A stretch of 64,000 nt of DNA from Cohnella abietis (GTDB taxonomy: Bacteria; Bacillota; Bacilli; Paenibacillales; Paenibacillaceae). Positions 17,599 through 25,773 of the stretch are shown here, one piece after another. Each line of letters opens with the position of its first letter. Position 1 is the first letter of the stretch. The stretch is taken from assembly GCF_004295585.1 (NCBI RefSeq), contig NZ_AP019400.1, positions 2,447,501 to 2,511,500 of the forward strand. The letters are read 5' to 3'. The position numbers and the translations under genes were made by a program. The notes under the pieces are model-generated. The model was not told the origin of the DNA and searched no databases. It was given only the letters and a program-made list of their open reading frames with translations.

Positions 17599-19596
17599 AT
17601 GGAGCTGTTTTTATTCGTATTGTTGATGTTAGGGCTGATTGGAGTATCCAATGTTATTAATCGCTTTGTGCCATTCATTCCTGTTCCATTAATTCAAATC
17701 GCGTTGGGGGTAGCTCTAGCGCTTATTCCGTCTGTCGAGCATGTGGAACTGAATCCAGAGCTTTTTTTAGTGCTTTTTATAGCTCCATTGCTGTTTAACG
17801 ACGGGCGAAGAACGCCACGCAATGAGCTGTGGAAGCTGCGTGCTCCGATCCTGCTAATGGCGCTTGGACTTGTGCTCGCAACGATAATTGTTGTAGGTCC
17901 GTTCATCCACTGGCTGATACCGGATATCCCACTCGCGGCAGCATTTGCCCTTGCGGCAATTCTTTCCCCCACCGACGCTGTTGCTGTTGGATCTATAGCC
18001 GGTCGCATAAGGCTGCCTCATAATATTATGCGGCTGCTGGAAGGCGAGGCGCTGATGAATGACGCATCAGGATTAGTAGCTTTTAAATTTGCGATTGCTG
18101 CGGCCGTTACTGGAGTTTTTTCTGTGGGCGAAGCCACATTAAGCTTCATTCTTATCGCAGTAGGAGGTTTATTGGCAGGAGCAATTCTGGCATTATTGTT
18201 AATTAGAATGCGTGTATCTCTTCAGCGTCTCGGAATGGAGGACGTTACGATACATATGCTGATCTTGATTATGACGCCATTTCTTATCTACATGATCTCT
18301 GAAGAGATTGGGGTTTCTGGTATCCTTGCCGTAGTGGCAGGAGGCATCGTACATGCTATCGAGCGAGACCGCGTTCAATCTGCATCTGCTGAGTTAAGAA
18401 TCGTGTCTGAGAATACTTGGACCGTTATTTTATTCATTTTGAATGGTCTCGTTTTTATTATTTTAGGCTTAGAGGTACCCGATGTCGTATCCGTTATTGT
18501 TCAAGATCAGGCCTATAAGAATGGTATGGTTTTCGGCTATATCCTTCTTATTACAGCAGCACTGTTAGCTTTGCGATTCATATGGGTCTACCTGCTCTCC
18601 TCAGTACGGAAGCCGGGGAAGCTGCATGAGTCGATATTAACCGCGCTCTCGGGCGTTCGTGGAGCTATTACTTTGGCAGGTGCGTTTTCTATACCACTTG
18701 TTATTTCGAACGGAACTCCTTTCCCTCAGCGTGATCTTATTATTTTCCTGTCAGCCGGGGTTATTTTACTTACACTTGTACTGGCAAGTGCGTTGCTTCC
18801 TTTAATTTATAAAAGTCCGAAGGTTGAAGCGGGCATTGGCGAAGAAATATCAGAAAATATTATGCAAATCCGGTTATTAAAAGCGGGTCTAAAGACTGTG
18901 CGTGACAATATGACTGATGAGAACAGAGGAGCTGCTTTATCCATTATTTCTGATTACCAGCAACAGCTTCAATGGATCAGTCGCAAGGATCAGGGCTGCT
19001 TGGCTGATATGCAAAGGAAAACAGTGGAAATAAGGCTGCAGGCTTTGCAAAGTGAAGGCCAGACCGTCCGTCGCTGGCTGGAGGAAGGACGAATTACTGA
19101 AGAGGTTGCACAAGCTTCCCAATTTGCTCTTAAACAAACAGAGGTTATATTAACTCACCGCTTTAAATTTCTAGCTGCCTCAATACTGTGGACGATTCGA
19201 CACTTCTTCCACAAAAAGAAGCATAAAGAAATAAACAAATGGACTAAAAGCGAGCTGAAGCCATACAAGGAGCTTAAGATTCAGTCTATTAATGATGCAG
19301 TTGAGACCATTAAGCGGAACATCGATGACACCAATCGGGGATCGTCATTAATGGTAATGGCTCATTATCAGGACTTTAAAGAAATGATTCAAGCAGAGAG
19401 CTACAATCCGACGATGGACGAGGAGCTACAGGACCAGAAGAAGGAGCTTCAGGTGAAAGCATTCCAATCCGAGCGAAACGTCATTCAAGTGCTTTATGAA
19501 CGGGGAGACATTGACCGTTCTATGACGAGCAAGCTGCGCTTGTTTTTGAATTATCGAGAAGCAAACGTATTTGAATCAGAGCTTGTAGAAACCTAG
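17599..19596 (+). CDS. CPA1-family Na+/H+ antiporter with long cytoplasmic tail
   Basis: 665 residues. Residues 1-400 make 11-13 membrane helices of the NhaP/NHE fold. LSPTDAVAVGSIAG and LLEGEALMNDASGL carry the conserved acidic residues of the ion path, and SGVRGAITLAGAFSIP is the late-helix signature. The last 255 residues are cytoplasmic and predicted alpha-helical, with two related segments, LLKAGLKTVRDNMTDENRGA and INDAVETIKRNIDDTNRGSS. These look like an internal duplication. It exchanges protons for Na+ or K+ for pH and salt homeostasis. GGGGCAGAG precedes the ATG. It is a single gene with its own terminator. Confidence 0.92.
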   Translation: MELFLFVLLMLGLIGVSNVINRFVPFIPVPLIQIALGVALALIPSVEHVELNPELFLVLFIAPLLFNDGRRTPRNELWKLRAPILLMALGLVLATIIVVGPFIHWLIPDIPLAAAFALAAILSPTDAVAVGSIAGRIRLPHNIMRLLEGEALMNDASGLVAFKFAIAAAVTGVFSVGEATLSFILIAVGGLLAGAILALLLIRMRVSLQRLGMEDVTIHMLILIMTPFLIYMISEEIGVSGILAVVAGGIVHAIERDRVQSASAELRIVSENTWTVILFILNGLVFIILGLEVPDVVSVIVQDQAYKNGMVFGYILLITAALLALRFIWVYLLSSVRKPGKLHESILTALSGVRGAITLAGAFSIPLVISNGTPFPQRDLIIFLSAGVILLTLVLASALLPLIYKSPKVEAGIGEEISENIMQIRLLKAGLKTVRDNMTDENRGAALSIISDYQQQLQWISRKDQGCLADMQRKTVEIRLQALQSEGQTVRRWLEEGRITEEVAQASQFALKQTEVILTHRFKFLAASILWTIRHFFHKKKHKEINKWTKSELKPYKELKIQSINDAVETIKRNIDDTNRGSSLMVMAHYQDFKEMIQAESYNPTMDEELQDQKKELQVKAFQSERNVIQVLYERGDIDRSMTSKLRLFLNYREANVFESELVET

Positions 19597-19611
19597 ATAA
19601 AGTCTAGGTTT
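19589..19611 (+). terminator. Terminator overlapping the antiporter stop codon
   Basis: AAACCTAGA and TCTAGGTTT form a perfect 9-bp stem with a 5-base loop. The TAG stop lies inside the first arm. A T-rich stretch begins about 20 bases later. Confidence 0.55.
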
Positions 19612-19730
19612 CACAGGCTATTACTTGTGATTTTTATTTCTCTTTCTTTTCTCATATTTGATTTATAGAACTCACACAATTCACTAGTAATATTAGATTC
19701 AAGCCCAACAAAAAAAAGGAGATGTTGAAA

Positions 19731-20177
19731 ATGTTAAAAATGAAAAAAGCAATGGTCGCCTTCCTTTCTTCGGCAATTCTTATCTCAGGTGCTGGTAGTG
19801 CATTCGCCGCTACAGGGACTACGACTTCAAAAGCAGCTACGAGCACGACCCAGGCCGCAACGAAATCGGACGCTAAAACGACTGATTCTAAAGGAACGAC
19901 AGCTGCGGTTAAAGCACCAAAAGTAGTAGCACCTGTAGTTAAGCCAGCAGCGAAACCAGAAGTTAAGCCAGCAGCGAAACCAGAAGTTAAGCCAGCTACA
20001 AAACCAGTCGTGAAGCCGGCTGCAAAACCAGCAGCAAAGACTACGACCAAAAAACATAAAGCTGTTAAGCATAAGAAAACAAAACCAGCAAAAAAACCAG
20101 TAAAAAAACCAGCTGCAAAGGCAGCAACTAAACCAGCTGCAAAGCCAGCTGTACCTGCGAAGAAAGCAACTAAGTAA
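19731..20177 (+). CDS. Secreted Lys/Ala/Pro-rich repeat protein
   Basis: 148 residues. A signal peptide (KKAMVAFLSSAILISGAGS, cleavage near AFA-A) is followed by a low-complexity tail made almost entirely of K, A, P, T and V. Four KPAAKPEV-like octads run from about residue 70, and the tail then turns strongly basic (KKTKPAKKP). It is very basic and probably unstructured, so it likely associates with wall teichoic acid, lipopolymers or DNA. No enzymatic motif exists. ATG 19731 is chosen because AGGAG at 19717-19721 is 9 bases away; the ATG at 19722 touches the ribosome site. It stands alone between two terminators. Confidence 0.8.
   Translation: MLKMKKAMVAFLSSAILISGAGSAFAATGTTTSKAATSTTQAATKSDAKTTDSKGTTAAVKAPKVVAPVVKPAAKPEVKPAAKPEVKPATKPVVKPAAKPAAKTTTKKHKAVKHKKTKPAKKPVKKPAAKAATKPAAKPAVPAKKATK
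19938..20033 (+). repeat. Four tandem 24-bp repeats inside the K/A/P-rich gene
   Basis: Units start at 19938, 19962, 19986 and 20010. The first two are identical and encode VKPAAKPE; the other two diverge at several bases. In-frame repeats of this kind can change copy number by slippage. Confidence 0.85.
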
Positions 20178-20224
20178 TCGGCATTTCTAACCCAGCAATT
20201 AAGCGCAATAAATAATCAAATGAC

Positions 20225-20259
20225 AAAGGCGGGATGCTTGCATTCCCGTCTTTCTTTTT
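20225..20259 (+). terminator. Rho-independent terminator
   Basis: AAAGGCGGGATGC pairs with GCATTCCCGTCTTT (one bulge, tight TT loop) and runs into CTTTTTA. It ends the K/A/P-rich protein gene before the two-component system. Confidence 0.85.
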
Positions 20260-20326
20260 ATACGATCAAATGAGTATCTTAATGAAAATGAAATGTCTTC
20301 CACCTATGGTTGAAGGAGGGGCTGTC

Positions 20327-21028
20327 ATGTCACGCATCCTTGTTGTCGATGATGATCAAAATATTTGCCAATTGATATCTGAGTATCTAAAAAAGGACGG
20401 ACATGAAGTACAAGAATTGTTCAGCGGGGAGGGGCTAATCGACAGGGTTAGGCAGGAGCCCCCCGATTGTCTAATCTTGGATATCGTCATGCCAGGCGTT
20501 AATGGTTTGCAATTGCTCACTTCAATTCGAGGCTTCAGTGAACTGCCGATAATTATGGTTTCGGCGAGGGGAGAAGAGCTTGATCGTATTATGGGGCTTG
20601 AGCTTGGATGCAATGATTTTCTGGGCAAGCCGTTCCACCCCCGTGAATTAGTTGGTCGGGTTAGATCGATGATGCGTTTGGTGGAATTCTATCAAACTCC
20701 TAGAACGGAAGCAGCGACTCCACCTGTCCGGGCCGGGAATTTACTCATATCGGAGCAGTATCGTAAAGTTCAAATCGAGAATGGACCTGAGCTCGTGCTT
20801 ACCTTTCGAGAGTTTGAGCTTCTGCTTCATTTTGCTAGAAATCCTAATCGTCCTTATAGTCGCGAGCAAGTCATTCGGCAGGTTTGGGATTACGATTTTC
20901 TAGGCGATGTTAGAGTAGTCGATGAATTGGTTAAGCGGCTACGCAAAAAAATTCTAAATTCTGCAGCCGGATTCAGCATCGATACGGTGTGGGGCTATGG
21001 CTACAAGGCTACAGTTGAATTGTCGTGA
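20327..21028 (+). CDS. OmpR-family response regulator
   Basis: 233 residues. The receiver domain has the acidic pocket VVDDDQ, phosphoacceptor Asp52 in LILDIVMPG and Lys in FLGKPF. The winged-helix DNA-binding domain covers residues 135-230 (LVLTFREFELLLHFARNP, DVRVVDELVKRLRKKI, VWGYGYK). ATG 20327 with AAGGAGGG is taken; upstream ATGs lack ribosome sites. It overlaps the kinase gene by GTGA, so the pair is translationally coupled. The signal and targets are unknown. Confidence 0.94.
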   Translation: MSRILVVDDDQNICQLISEYLKKDGHEVQELFSGEGLIDRVRQEPPDCLILDIVMPGVNGLQLLTSIRGFSELPIIMVSARGEELDRIMGLELGCNDFLGKPFHPRELVGRVRSMMRLVEFYQTPRTEAATPPVRAGNLLISEQYRKVQIENGPELVLTFREFELLLHFARNPNRPYSREQVIRQVWDYDFLGDVRVVDELVKRLRKKILNSAAGFSIDTVWGYGYKATVELS

Positions 21029-22338
21029 GGTCGCTTAGAGCTCGTATTTTATGGTCAATGATGCTCGTCATGATTTTCACGGTTGTTGTGACTGTTGGCT
21101 TTTACTCCCACATTACTTATCGAATGCTTATTGATCAAACGAAAAACCAATTGCTTCTTCAGCTGGATAAAGCAATAGGGATTTTGGAGGGTGGCACGCT
21201 TGATGATTTGGAGCCCAGTGATCTTACGTTTCGGTACAAAAACCATGAATTTAATGCGCACTTCTATGTTGTTAATGCCTCAGGATTTATTGTAGCGGCA
21301 AGCAACGATGATTTCTTGGGCAAGGCTCCTGATCTTCGAGTAAATAAAGAGCATGGAATGGGAACGATACAGGGCAATAAAATCATGTATGTATCGCAAG
21401 AGATGGAAGGGTATACGGTTGTTCTATACACGCCGGAAAAATTGTTGAAGCGAATGTTTCATGAGGCGATCCGCCTTGTGTTGGCTTCTATAGCCGTTAG
21501 TAGCCTCATTTTGTACGTTATTGGTTTTCTGCTTGTTTGGAAAATTACGCGTCCTATCGTGAAGCTGAAGGAAGTCGTTAATCGTTATGATCCTTATCGT
21601 GGCGATCTCAAGGTTTCCCAAGTCGGAGCGACAGAAATTGACGAATTGATGCACACGCTGCAATCGATGTCTAGCCGCATCCGTAATCACCATGAAAACC
21701 AGATTGATTTTTTACAGACAGTATCTCATGAGCTTCGTACGCCATTGATGTCGATTCAAGGATACGCTAATGCGATTAAGGACCAGGTCGTATCCCAGGA
21801 AAAAGGACTTTCCATTATAACGGAAGAGTCCTATCGGTTGATTCGTATGGTAGATCGGCTCCTCGAGCTGACCAGACTGGAAAATCCGGATTGTCCTCAA
21901 AAGGATCAAGTTATCGATTTGAACGAGATGGTTAGTCAGGCAAGCGATTTATTATCAACGAATGCAGCAGAGCACGGAGTTCAGATAATATGGACGGAGC
22001 GGGAGGCCAAAATTATAGTTCCTGCGGAGCAGCTTTTTGAGCTTTTAATTAATCTGCTGCAAAATGCGATTCGCTACGCTTCAGCTGTTGTGCGTGTGTC
22101 ATTCGAAACGAATAAAGGGGAATGGTTTCTAGCCGTTGAGGATGATGGGAACGGAGTGCCACCTGAGCTGCAAGACCGGATTTTCGATCGCTATTTTAAA
22201 GGGGAAGCTGGTCAGACAGGTCTGGGGCTCTCCATTTGTCGCCGAATAGCAGAAAGTATACAAGCCGAGCTTCGATATGAACGATCAGAGCTTGGAGGGG
22301 CACGTTTTGTTGTTGCAAAGGGCAAAAGCTCATTTTAG
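21025..22338 (+). CDS. Membrane sensor histidine kinase
   Basis: 437 residues from a GTG start overlapping the regulator's stop. Membrane helices near residues 8-30 and 148-172 enclose an extracytoplasmic sensor of about 115 residues. A HAMP linker follows, then the dimerisation domain with phosphoacceptor His235 in VSHELRTPLMSIQG. The ATPase domain shows N (INLLQNAIRYA), G1 (VEDDGNGVP) and G2 (GQTGLGLSICRRI) boxes. It phosphorylates the OmpR-type partner encoded just upstream. Confidence 0.94.
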   Translation: MRSLRARILWSMMLVMIFTVVVTVGFYSHITYRMLIDQTKNQLLLQLDKAIGILEGGTLDDLEPSDLTFRYKNHEFNAHFYVVNASGFIVAASNDDFLGKAPDLRVNKEHGMGTIQGNKIMYVSQEMEGYTVVLYTPEKLLKRMFHEAIRLVLASIAVSSLILYVIGFLLVWKITRPIVKLKEVVNRYDPYRGDLKVSQVGATEIDELMHTLQSMSSRIRNHHENQIDFLQTVSHELRTPLMSIQGYANAIKDQVVSQEKGLSIITEESYRLIRMVDRLLELTRLENPDCPQKDQVIDLNEMVSQASDLLSTNAAEHGVQIIWTEREAKIIVPAEQLFELLINLLQNAIRYASAVVRVSFETNKGEWFLAVEDDGNGVPPELQDRIFDRYFKGEAGQTGLGLSICRRIAESIQAELRYERSELGGARFVVAKGKSSF

Positions 22339-22391
22339 GGAGAAGCTTTAAGTAGAGTTTTGTGAATTCAATTGTAAAGGTGAGGGTCCTA

Positions 22392-23084
22392 TTGAATCCA
22401 TTAATTGAGAAACGACATTTAGCGCTACGAGAAGCTGAAAGGAAAGCCGAAGAGCTGTTCAAAGCGATTGAAGAAAAGGGAATATTGCGTAGTGGGGCGA
22501 CTGAAAAGCAAATCAATAAAGAGATTTATAGCTTGGCTTTTGAGATGTTTGGAATTAAAAAATATTGGCATAAACGCATTGTGCGAGCGGGCAAAAACAC
22601 CTTACATCCCTATAATGAAAATCCGCCTGATTTAACGGTCGCTGAGGATGATATTATCTTTCTTGATTTTGGCCCTATTTTCGAAGATTGGGAAGCTGAT
22701 TTTGGTCGGACATTCGTGCTCGGAGATGATTTGAGAAAGAAAAAGCTAAAGAATGATATTGCTCGGGCATGGGATGAAGGCAAAGCTTATTTTCAATCTC
22801 AGCCTAATATTACAGGGAGTGAGCTTTACGTATTTGTTTGCGAGCTTGCTCTAAAGTATGGATGGGAATTCGGGGGTCCGCATGCGGGACATCTTATTGG
22901 CGAGTTTCCTCATGAACAAATTCAAGGTGATGAGGTTGAGAACTATATTCATCCCGATAATCAAATTCCGATGAGAGATCCGGACACAAACGGTCATCCA
23001 AGAGATTGGATTCTTGAAATCCATTTTATCGACCGTGAGCTCGAAATTGGAGGCTTTATAGAGCATTTACTAACAGTTGAGTAG
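22392..23084 (+). CDS. M24-family metallopeptidase-like protein
   Basis: 230 residues of the pita-bread fold (Xaa-Pro aminopeptidase/methionine aminopeptidase superfamily). The five metal ligands can be traced: Asp in IIFLDFGP, Asp in WEADFGRTF, His in HAGHLIGEFPHE, Glu in ILEIHFID, and a final Glu in IGGFIEHLL. It lacks the N-terminal creatinase-like domain of full-length prolidases, so it is a short form. TTG 22392 is preferred because AAAGGTGAGG lies 6 bases upstream; GTG 22362 and GTG 22380 are alternatives. It probably acts in the cytoplasm on small peptides or peptide-like compounds. Confidence 0.82.
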   Translation: MNPLIEKRHLALREAERKAEELFKAIEEKGILRSGATEKQINKEIYSLAFEMFGIKKYWHKRIVRAGKNTLHPYNENPPDLTVAEDDIIFLDFGPIFEDWEADFGRTFVLGDDLRKKKLKNDIARAWDEGKAYFQSQPNITGSELYVFVCELALKYGWEFGGPHAGHLIGEFPHEQIQGDEVENYIHPDNQIPMRDPDTNGHPRDWILEIHFIDRELEIGGFIEHLLTVE

Positions 23085-23240
23085 GCGCTGAGATACTAAT
23101 GAGACAAGGGTCAAACTACCGCGGATTTTCTAGTGTCTAGTTAGTCTGAGGTCTATCGCCTAACTGACTGTTGTGCGTCCGGGCTAACGAATCGTATCGT
23201 GCTTATTACCACAAAAATGATCGGAAATGCATACAAGGAC

Positions 23241-23269
23241 TATTCAATAGAAACCGATCGTGCTATAAT
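23241..23269 (+). promoter_or_regulatory. Candidate extended -10 promoter before the hydrolase leader
   Basis: TGCTATAAT (23261-23269) is a perfect extended -10. A weak -35 (TATTCA, 23241-23246) stands 17 bases upstream. If used, it gives a leader of about 230 bases before the start at 23509. Confidence 0.55.
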
Positions 23270-23302
23270 CAACTGAAAGTTAATAGCTGGTCGGAGAACG
23301 GG

Positions 23303-23355
23303 AGACACCACAATGCTTGGTCGCGATTGACGCGGCTAAAGATATTGTGGTGTCT
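23303..23355 (+). other. Long leader hairpin upstream of the hydrolase gene
   Basis: AGACACCACAAT (23303-23314) and ATTGTGGTGTCT (23344-23355) are perfect complements. Inside, GTCGCG (23320-23325) pairs with CGCGGC (23331-23336) around a 5-base loop. There is no following T tract. The 424-base gap 23085-23508 shows no convincing gene and holds only this structure and the promoter candidate. I do not recognise it as a known riboswitch. Confidence 0.6.
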
Positions 23356-23508
23356 TCATTGTGTCCGGCTGCTTGAAAAGTGCTTGGAAGGGGGCATCAA
23401 AGCGGCCTTTGCAGGAGAATTGCGCGGTTAAGGTTGACGTCTTAGGTGCTTTAGCCAATTGTTATGATAGCGCTGTCATGATTAAAATTTGATCAGAGGA
23501 GATCTTAC

Positions 23509-25617
23509 ATGAAAAAGGTATATTCGTTTTTGAAAAAACCGCAGGGGCTGCTGGCCCTCTCGCTGGTACTTATGATTCTGGGCAGCTTCTTCGCAGGCAT
23601 GTTTAACACGTCTGTTTACTCAGTCAATGTGAAAGAAATATCGTTTAAAGGCGACCATGGCAATCTCAGTGGACTGCTGTACACGCCCAAAGGAGCGGGG
23701 CCGGAGGATCCAAGGCCGGTCATCATTACAACGCATGGGTATCTGAACACGAAAGAAATGCAGGACGCTCCCGCCATCGAAATGTCCAGACGCGGCTATA
23801 TCGTCTTGGCGCTAGACCAATACGACCACGGGGATTCACGATGGACCGCAGATATCCCGGTGAAGAGTATGTTCTCCACCTTCTGGGTCTATTCGCAGTT
23901 CGACGCAGCGAAGTATATTTATCAGCAGCCTTACACCAAAAAAGACGAGAAGGGCAACGCTTATGTCGCCGTAAGCGGTCACTCCATGGGCGGATTCTCC
24001 TCCCTGGTCTCAATGTACATGGATGAGATGAACGCTTTGAAGACCGGCTATCGCATGATTTATTCAGGTATTGCGGTAGGCGCGGATTTCTCCTACGCTT
24101 CAGCAATTGCTCCTCAAGATCAGTTGCAGGCTGCTTTCGGCAACCGGACGGTTGGGGTAATCGGCGGCAAATACGACGAATTCTTCTTTAACAAATCGGA
24201 ATCGGAGAAAAGCGATTCGGAGAAGAAAGTCAAAGGCACGGTTACGCGCAAGGATTTCGCATCGACCGCTTCGGGCAAAGCGTTCCTTGGCGTGCCAGCG
24301 GAACAGCAAGCTGAGGCCGGCAAGTTCTATTCCGTGCAATCCGGTGACCTGCTCTTTGAAGAAAAAACGATCCGTCCCTCAGAGGCGGGCGAGCGCATCG
24401 TTTTCACGCCGAATCAAACCCATCCATGGAACCACACATCTCCGACAGTGACGGGGAATTTGATCGAGTTCTATACCCATGCTTTCAACGGAGTCACATC
24501 GCCTAACCAAACCCATGCAGACCTTGCTTCGGGCAATCAGATTTGGTGGCTGAAGGAAACCGGTAACTTCATCGCCCTGATCGGCTTCTTCCTGATGTTC
24601 GTTCCGCTCATCAGCCTGCTGCTCAAAGTACCGTTCCTGAGTAAAGCCGTGACGGCAAAGATTGCGACCGTATCGGCAGCTTCAACCGGCAAACAAAAAT
24701 TGGTCTACTGGGTAGCCATTGCGTTCTGTACGCTAATCCCGGCGATCCTGTTCCCGACACTGATGGACAAAAAAGCGGGTGGATTAGATACCCTGAGCGT
24801 TATCTCTCTCATTTTGCTGGGGTTGAGTGTGGTAGGGGGTATCATTGGGTTCGTTACGAAAAAGAAGACTATTGGCATAGGTAGCACGCTGCTTGCGGTT
24901 GTGTCCCTTGTGATGTGGCTGGTTTTCCAAAATGCCAATTCATTCGTTAAGCTTGGGGCTTACTTTAACGAGCCGACGACGAACCAGATCGTTTACTGGG
25001 CGATCGTATCGGCATTGATCACAGCTTTCATCACTTTGGCTTTCCATTATTTCTCTAAGAAAGATGCGGGAACGACGTTCAGCAGCTACGGCATTAGCCT
25101 AAACCCGGCTACCATCGTTGCCAGCCTCTGCACGGCGATTGCGGCAGTCGTGATCGGCTATCTGATTTTGTTCACACTCCAGGCCGTATTCGGCACCGAC
25201 TTCCGCATCTGGGTGCTCGCAGTGCGCACCTTCAGTATGGAGCATTTTATTACGGCCTTGCGGTACATTCCGTTCTTCTTAGTCTATTATTTCGTAAGCG
25301 CTGTTGCGTTGAACGCAAATACACGAGGCAAAAAAGGTGGCTACTTGCTGTCGATCATTTTGAACATAGGCGGACTTGTTTTGTGGCTGGTGGCACAGTA
25401 CGGTAAAGACTTCATTTCGGGTGTTGCGCTTTACCCGGGGCAAGCCTTAAACGGCATCCTATTGCTGGCGCTAGTGCCTTGTCTAGCTATGGCTGCGGTC
25501 TATTCCCGCAAGGTGTTCGAGAAGACGAACAACGTATGGCTGACCGCTTTCTTGAATACTCTCTTGTTTACCATGATCACGGTCGCCAACACGGCGTTGT
25601 TCTGGAATCTGGTCTAA
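23509..25617 (+). CDS. Alpha/beta hydrolase fused to a multi-pass membrane domain
   Basis: 702 residues. A membrane helix near residues 12-35 is followed by an alpha/beta-hydrolase domain to about residue 335. ITTHGYLNTKEMQ lies at the oxyanion-hole position, LDQYDHGDS follows, and nucleophile Ser159 sits in VSGHSMGGFSS. HPWNH near residue 305 supplies the catalytic His. From about 345 to the end there are around nine membrane helices. The hydrolase part probably faces outward. Substrate unknown; a lipid, wall or peptide ester is possible. The gene seems richer in GC than its upstream neighbours. The ATG follows GAGGAGAT. Confidence 0.85.
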   Translation: MKKVYSFLKKPQGLLALSLVLMILGSFFAGMFNTSVYSVNVKEISFKGDHGNLSGLLYTPKGAGPEDPRPVIITTHGYLNTKEMQDAPAIEMSRRGYIVLALDQYDHGDSRWTADIPVKSMFSTFWVYSQFDAAKYIYQQPYTKKDEKGNAYVAVSGHSMGGFSSLVSMYMDEMNALKTGYRMIYSGIAVGADFSYASAIAPQDQLQAAFGNRTVGVIGGKYDEFFFNKSESEKSDSEKKVKGTVTRKDFASTASGKAFLGVPAEQQAEAGKFYSVQSGDLLFEEKTIRPSEAGERIVFTPNQTHPWNHTSPTVTGNLIEFYTHAFNGVTSPNQTHADLASGNQIWWLKETGNFIALIGFFLMFVPLISLLLKVPFLSKAVTAKIATVSAASTGKQKLVYWVAIAFCTLIPAILFPTLMDKKAGGLDTLSVISLILLGLSVVGGIIGFVTKKKTIGIGSTLLAVVSLVMWLVFQNANSFVKLGAYFNEPTTNQIVYWAIVSALITAFITLAFHYFSKKDAGTTFSSYGISLNPATIVASLCTAIAAVVIGYLILFTLQAVFGTDFRIWVLAVRTFSMEHFITALRYIPFFLVYYFVSAVALNANTRGKKGGYLLSIILNIGGLVLWLVAQYGKDFISGVALYPGQALNGILLLALVPCLAMAAVYSRKVFEKTNNVWLTAFLNTLLFTMITVANTALFWNLV

Positions 25618-25663
25618 CGGAACGATATGGAATAGTTCACTTTAATCAAGAGTGACATTCCAA

Positions 25664-25713
25664 CGAAAAGGTGTTGGTGCAGGAGATCATCCTGTGCCAA
25701 CACCTTTCGTTAT
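25664..25713 (+). terminator. Bidirectional terminator between convergent genes
   Basis: A stem of about 20 bp (CGAAAAGGTGTTGG with CCAACACCTTTCG, closed by GCAGGA/TCCTGT and a 5-base loop) lies between the hydrolase gene and the minus-strand mannosidase. A short T run follows on the plus side and AAAAG/CTTTT on the other arm. Confidence 0.85.
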
Positions 25714-25773
25714 TGAGCAACTATTCGTATTGGGTTCGTTAGATACATGCTCGATAATGATACTTTCTTTCAA

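Noticed and set aside
19652..20050. Open frame of 132 codons on the minus strand
   Set aside because: It is the complement of the K/A/P repeat gene. The repeat forces an open Gly/Phe/Ala frame; no ribosome site supports it.
20234..20326. Longer start of the OmpR-type regulator
   Set aside because: The added residues precede the normal receiver start, overlap the terminator hairpin and have no ribosome site.
23303..23355. A known riboswitch class
   Set aside because: I compared it from memory with guanidine, c-di-GMP, c-di-AMP, Mn and SAM types and saw no matching core, so it is left unnamed.
23171..23431. Open frame of 86 codons in the long leader
   Set aside because: Odd residue composition, no ribosome site, and it runs through the perfect hairpin. 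A structured RNA or spacer explains it better.
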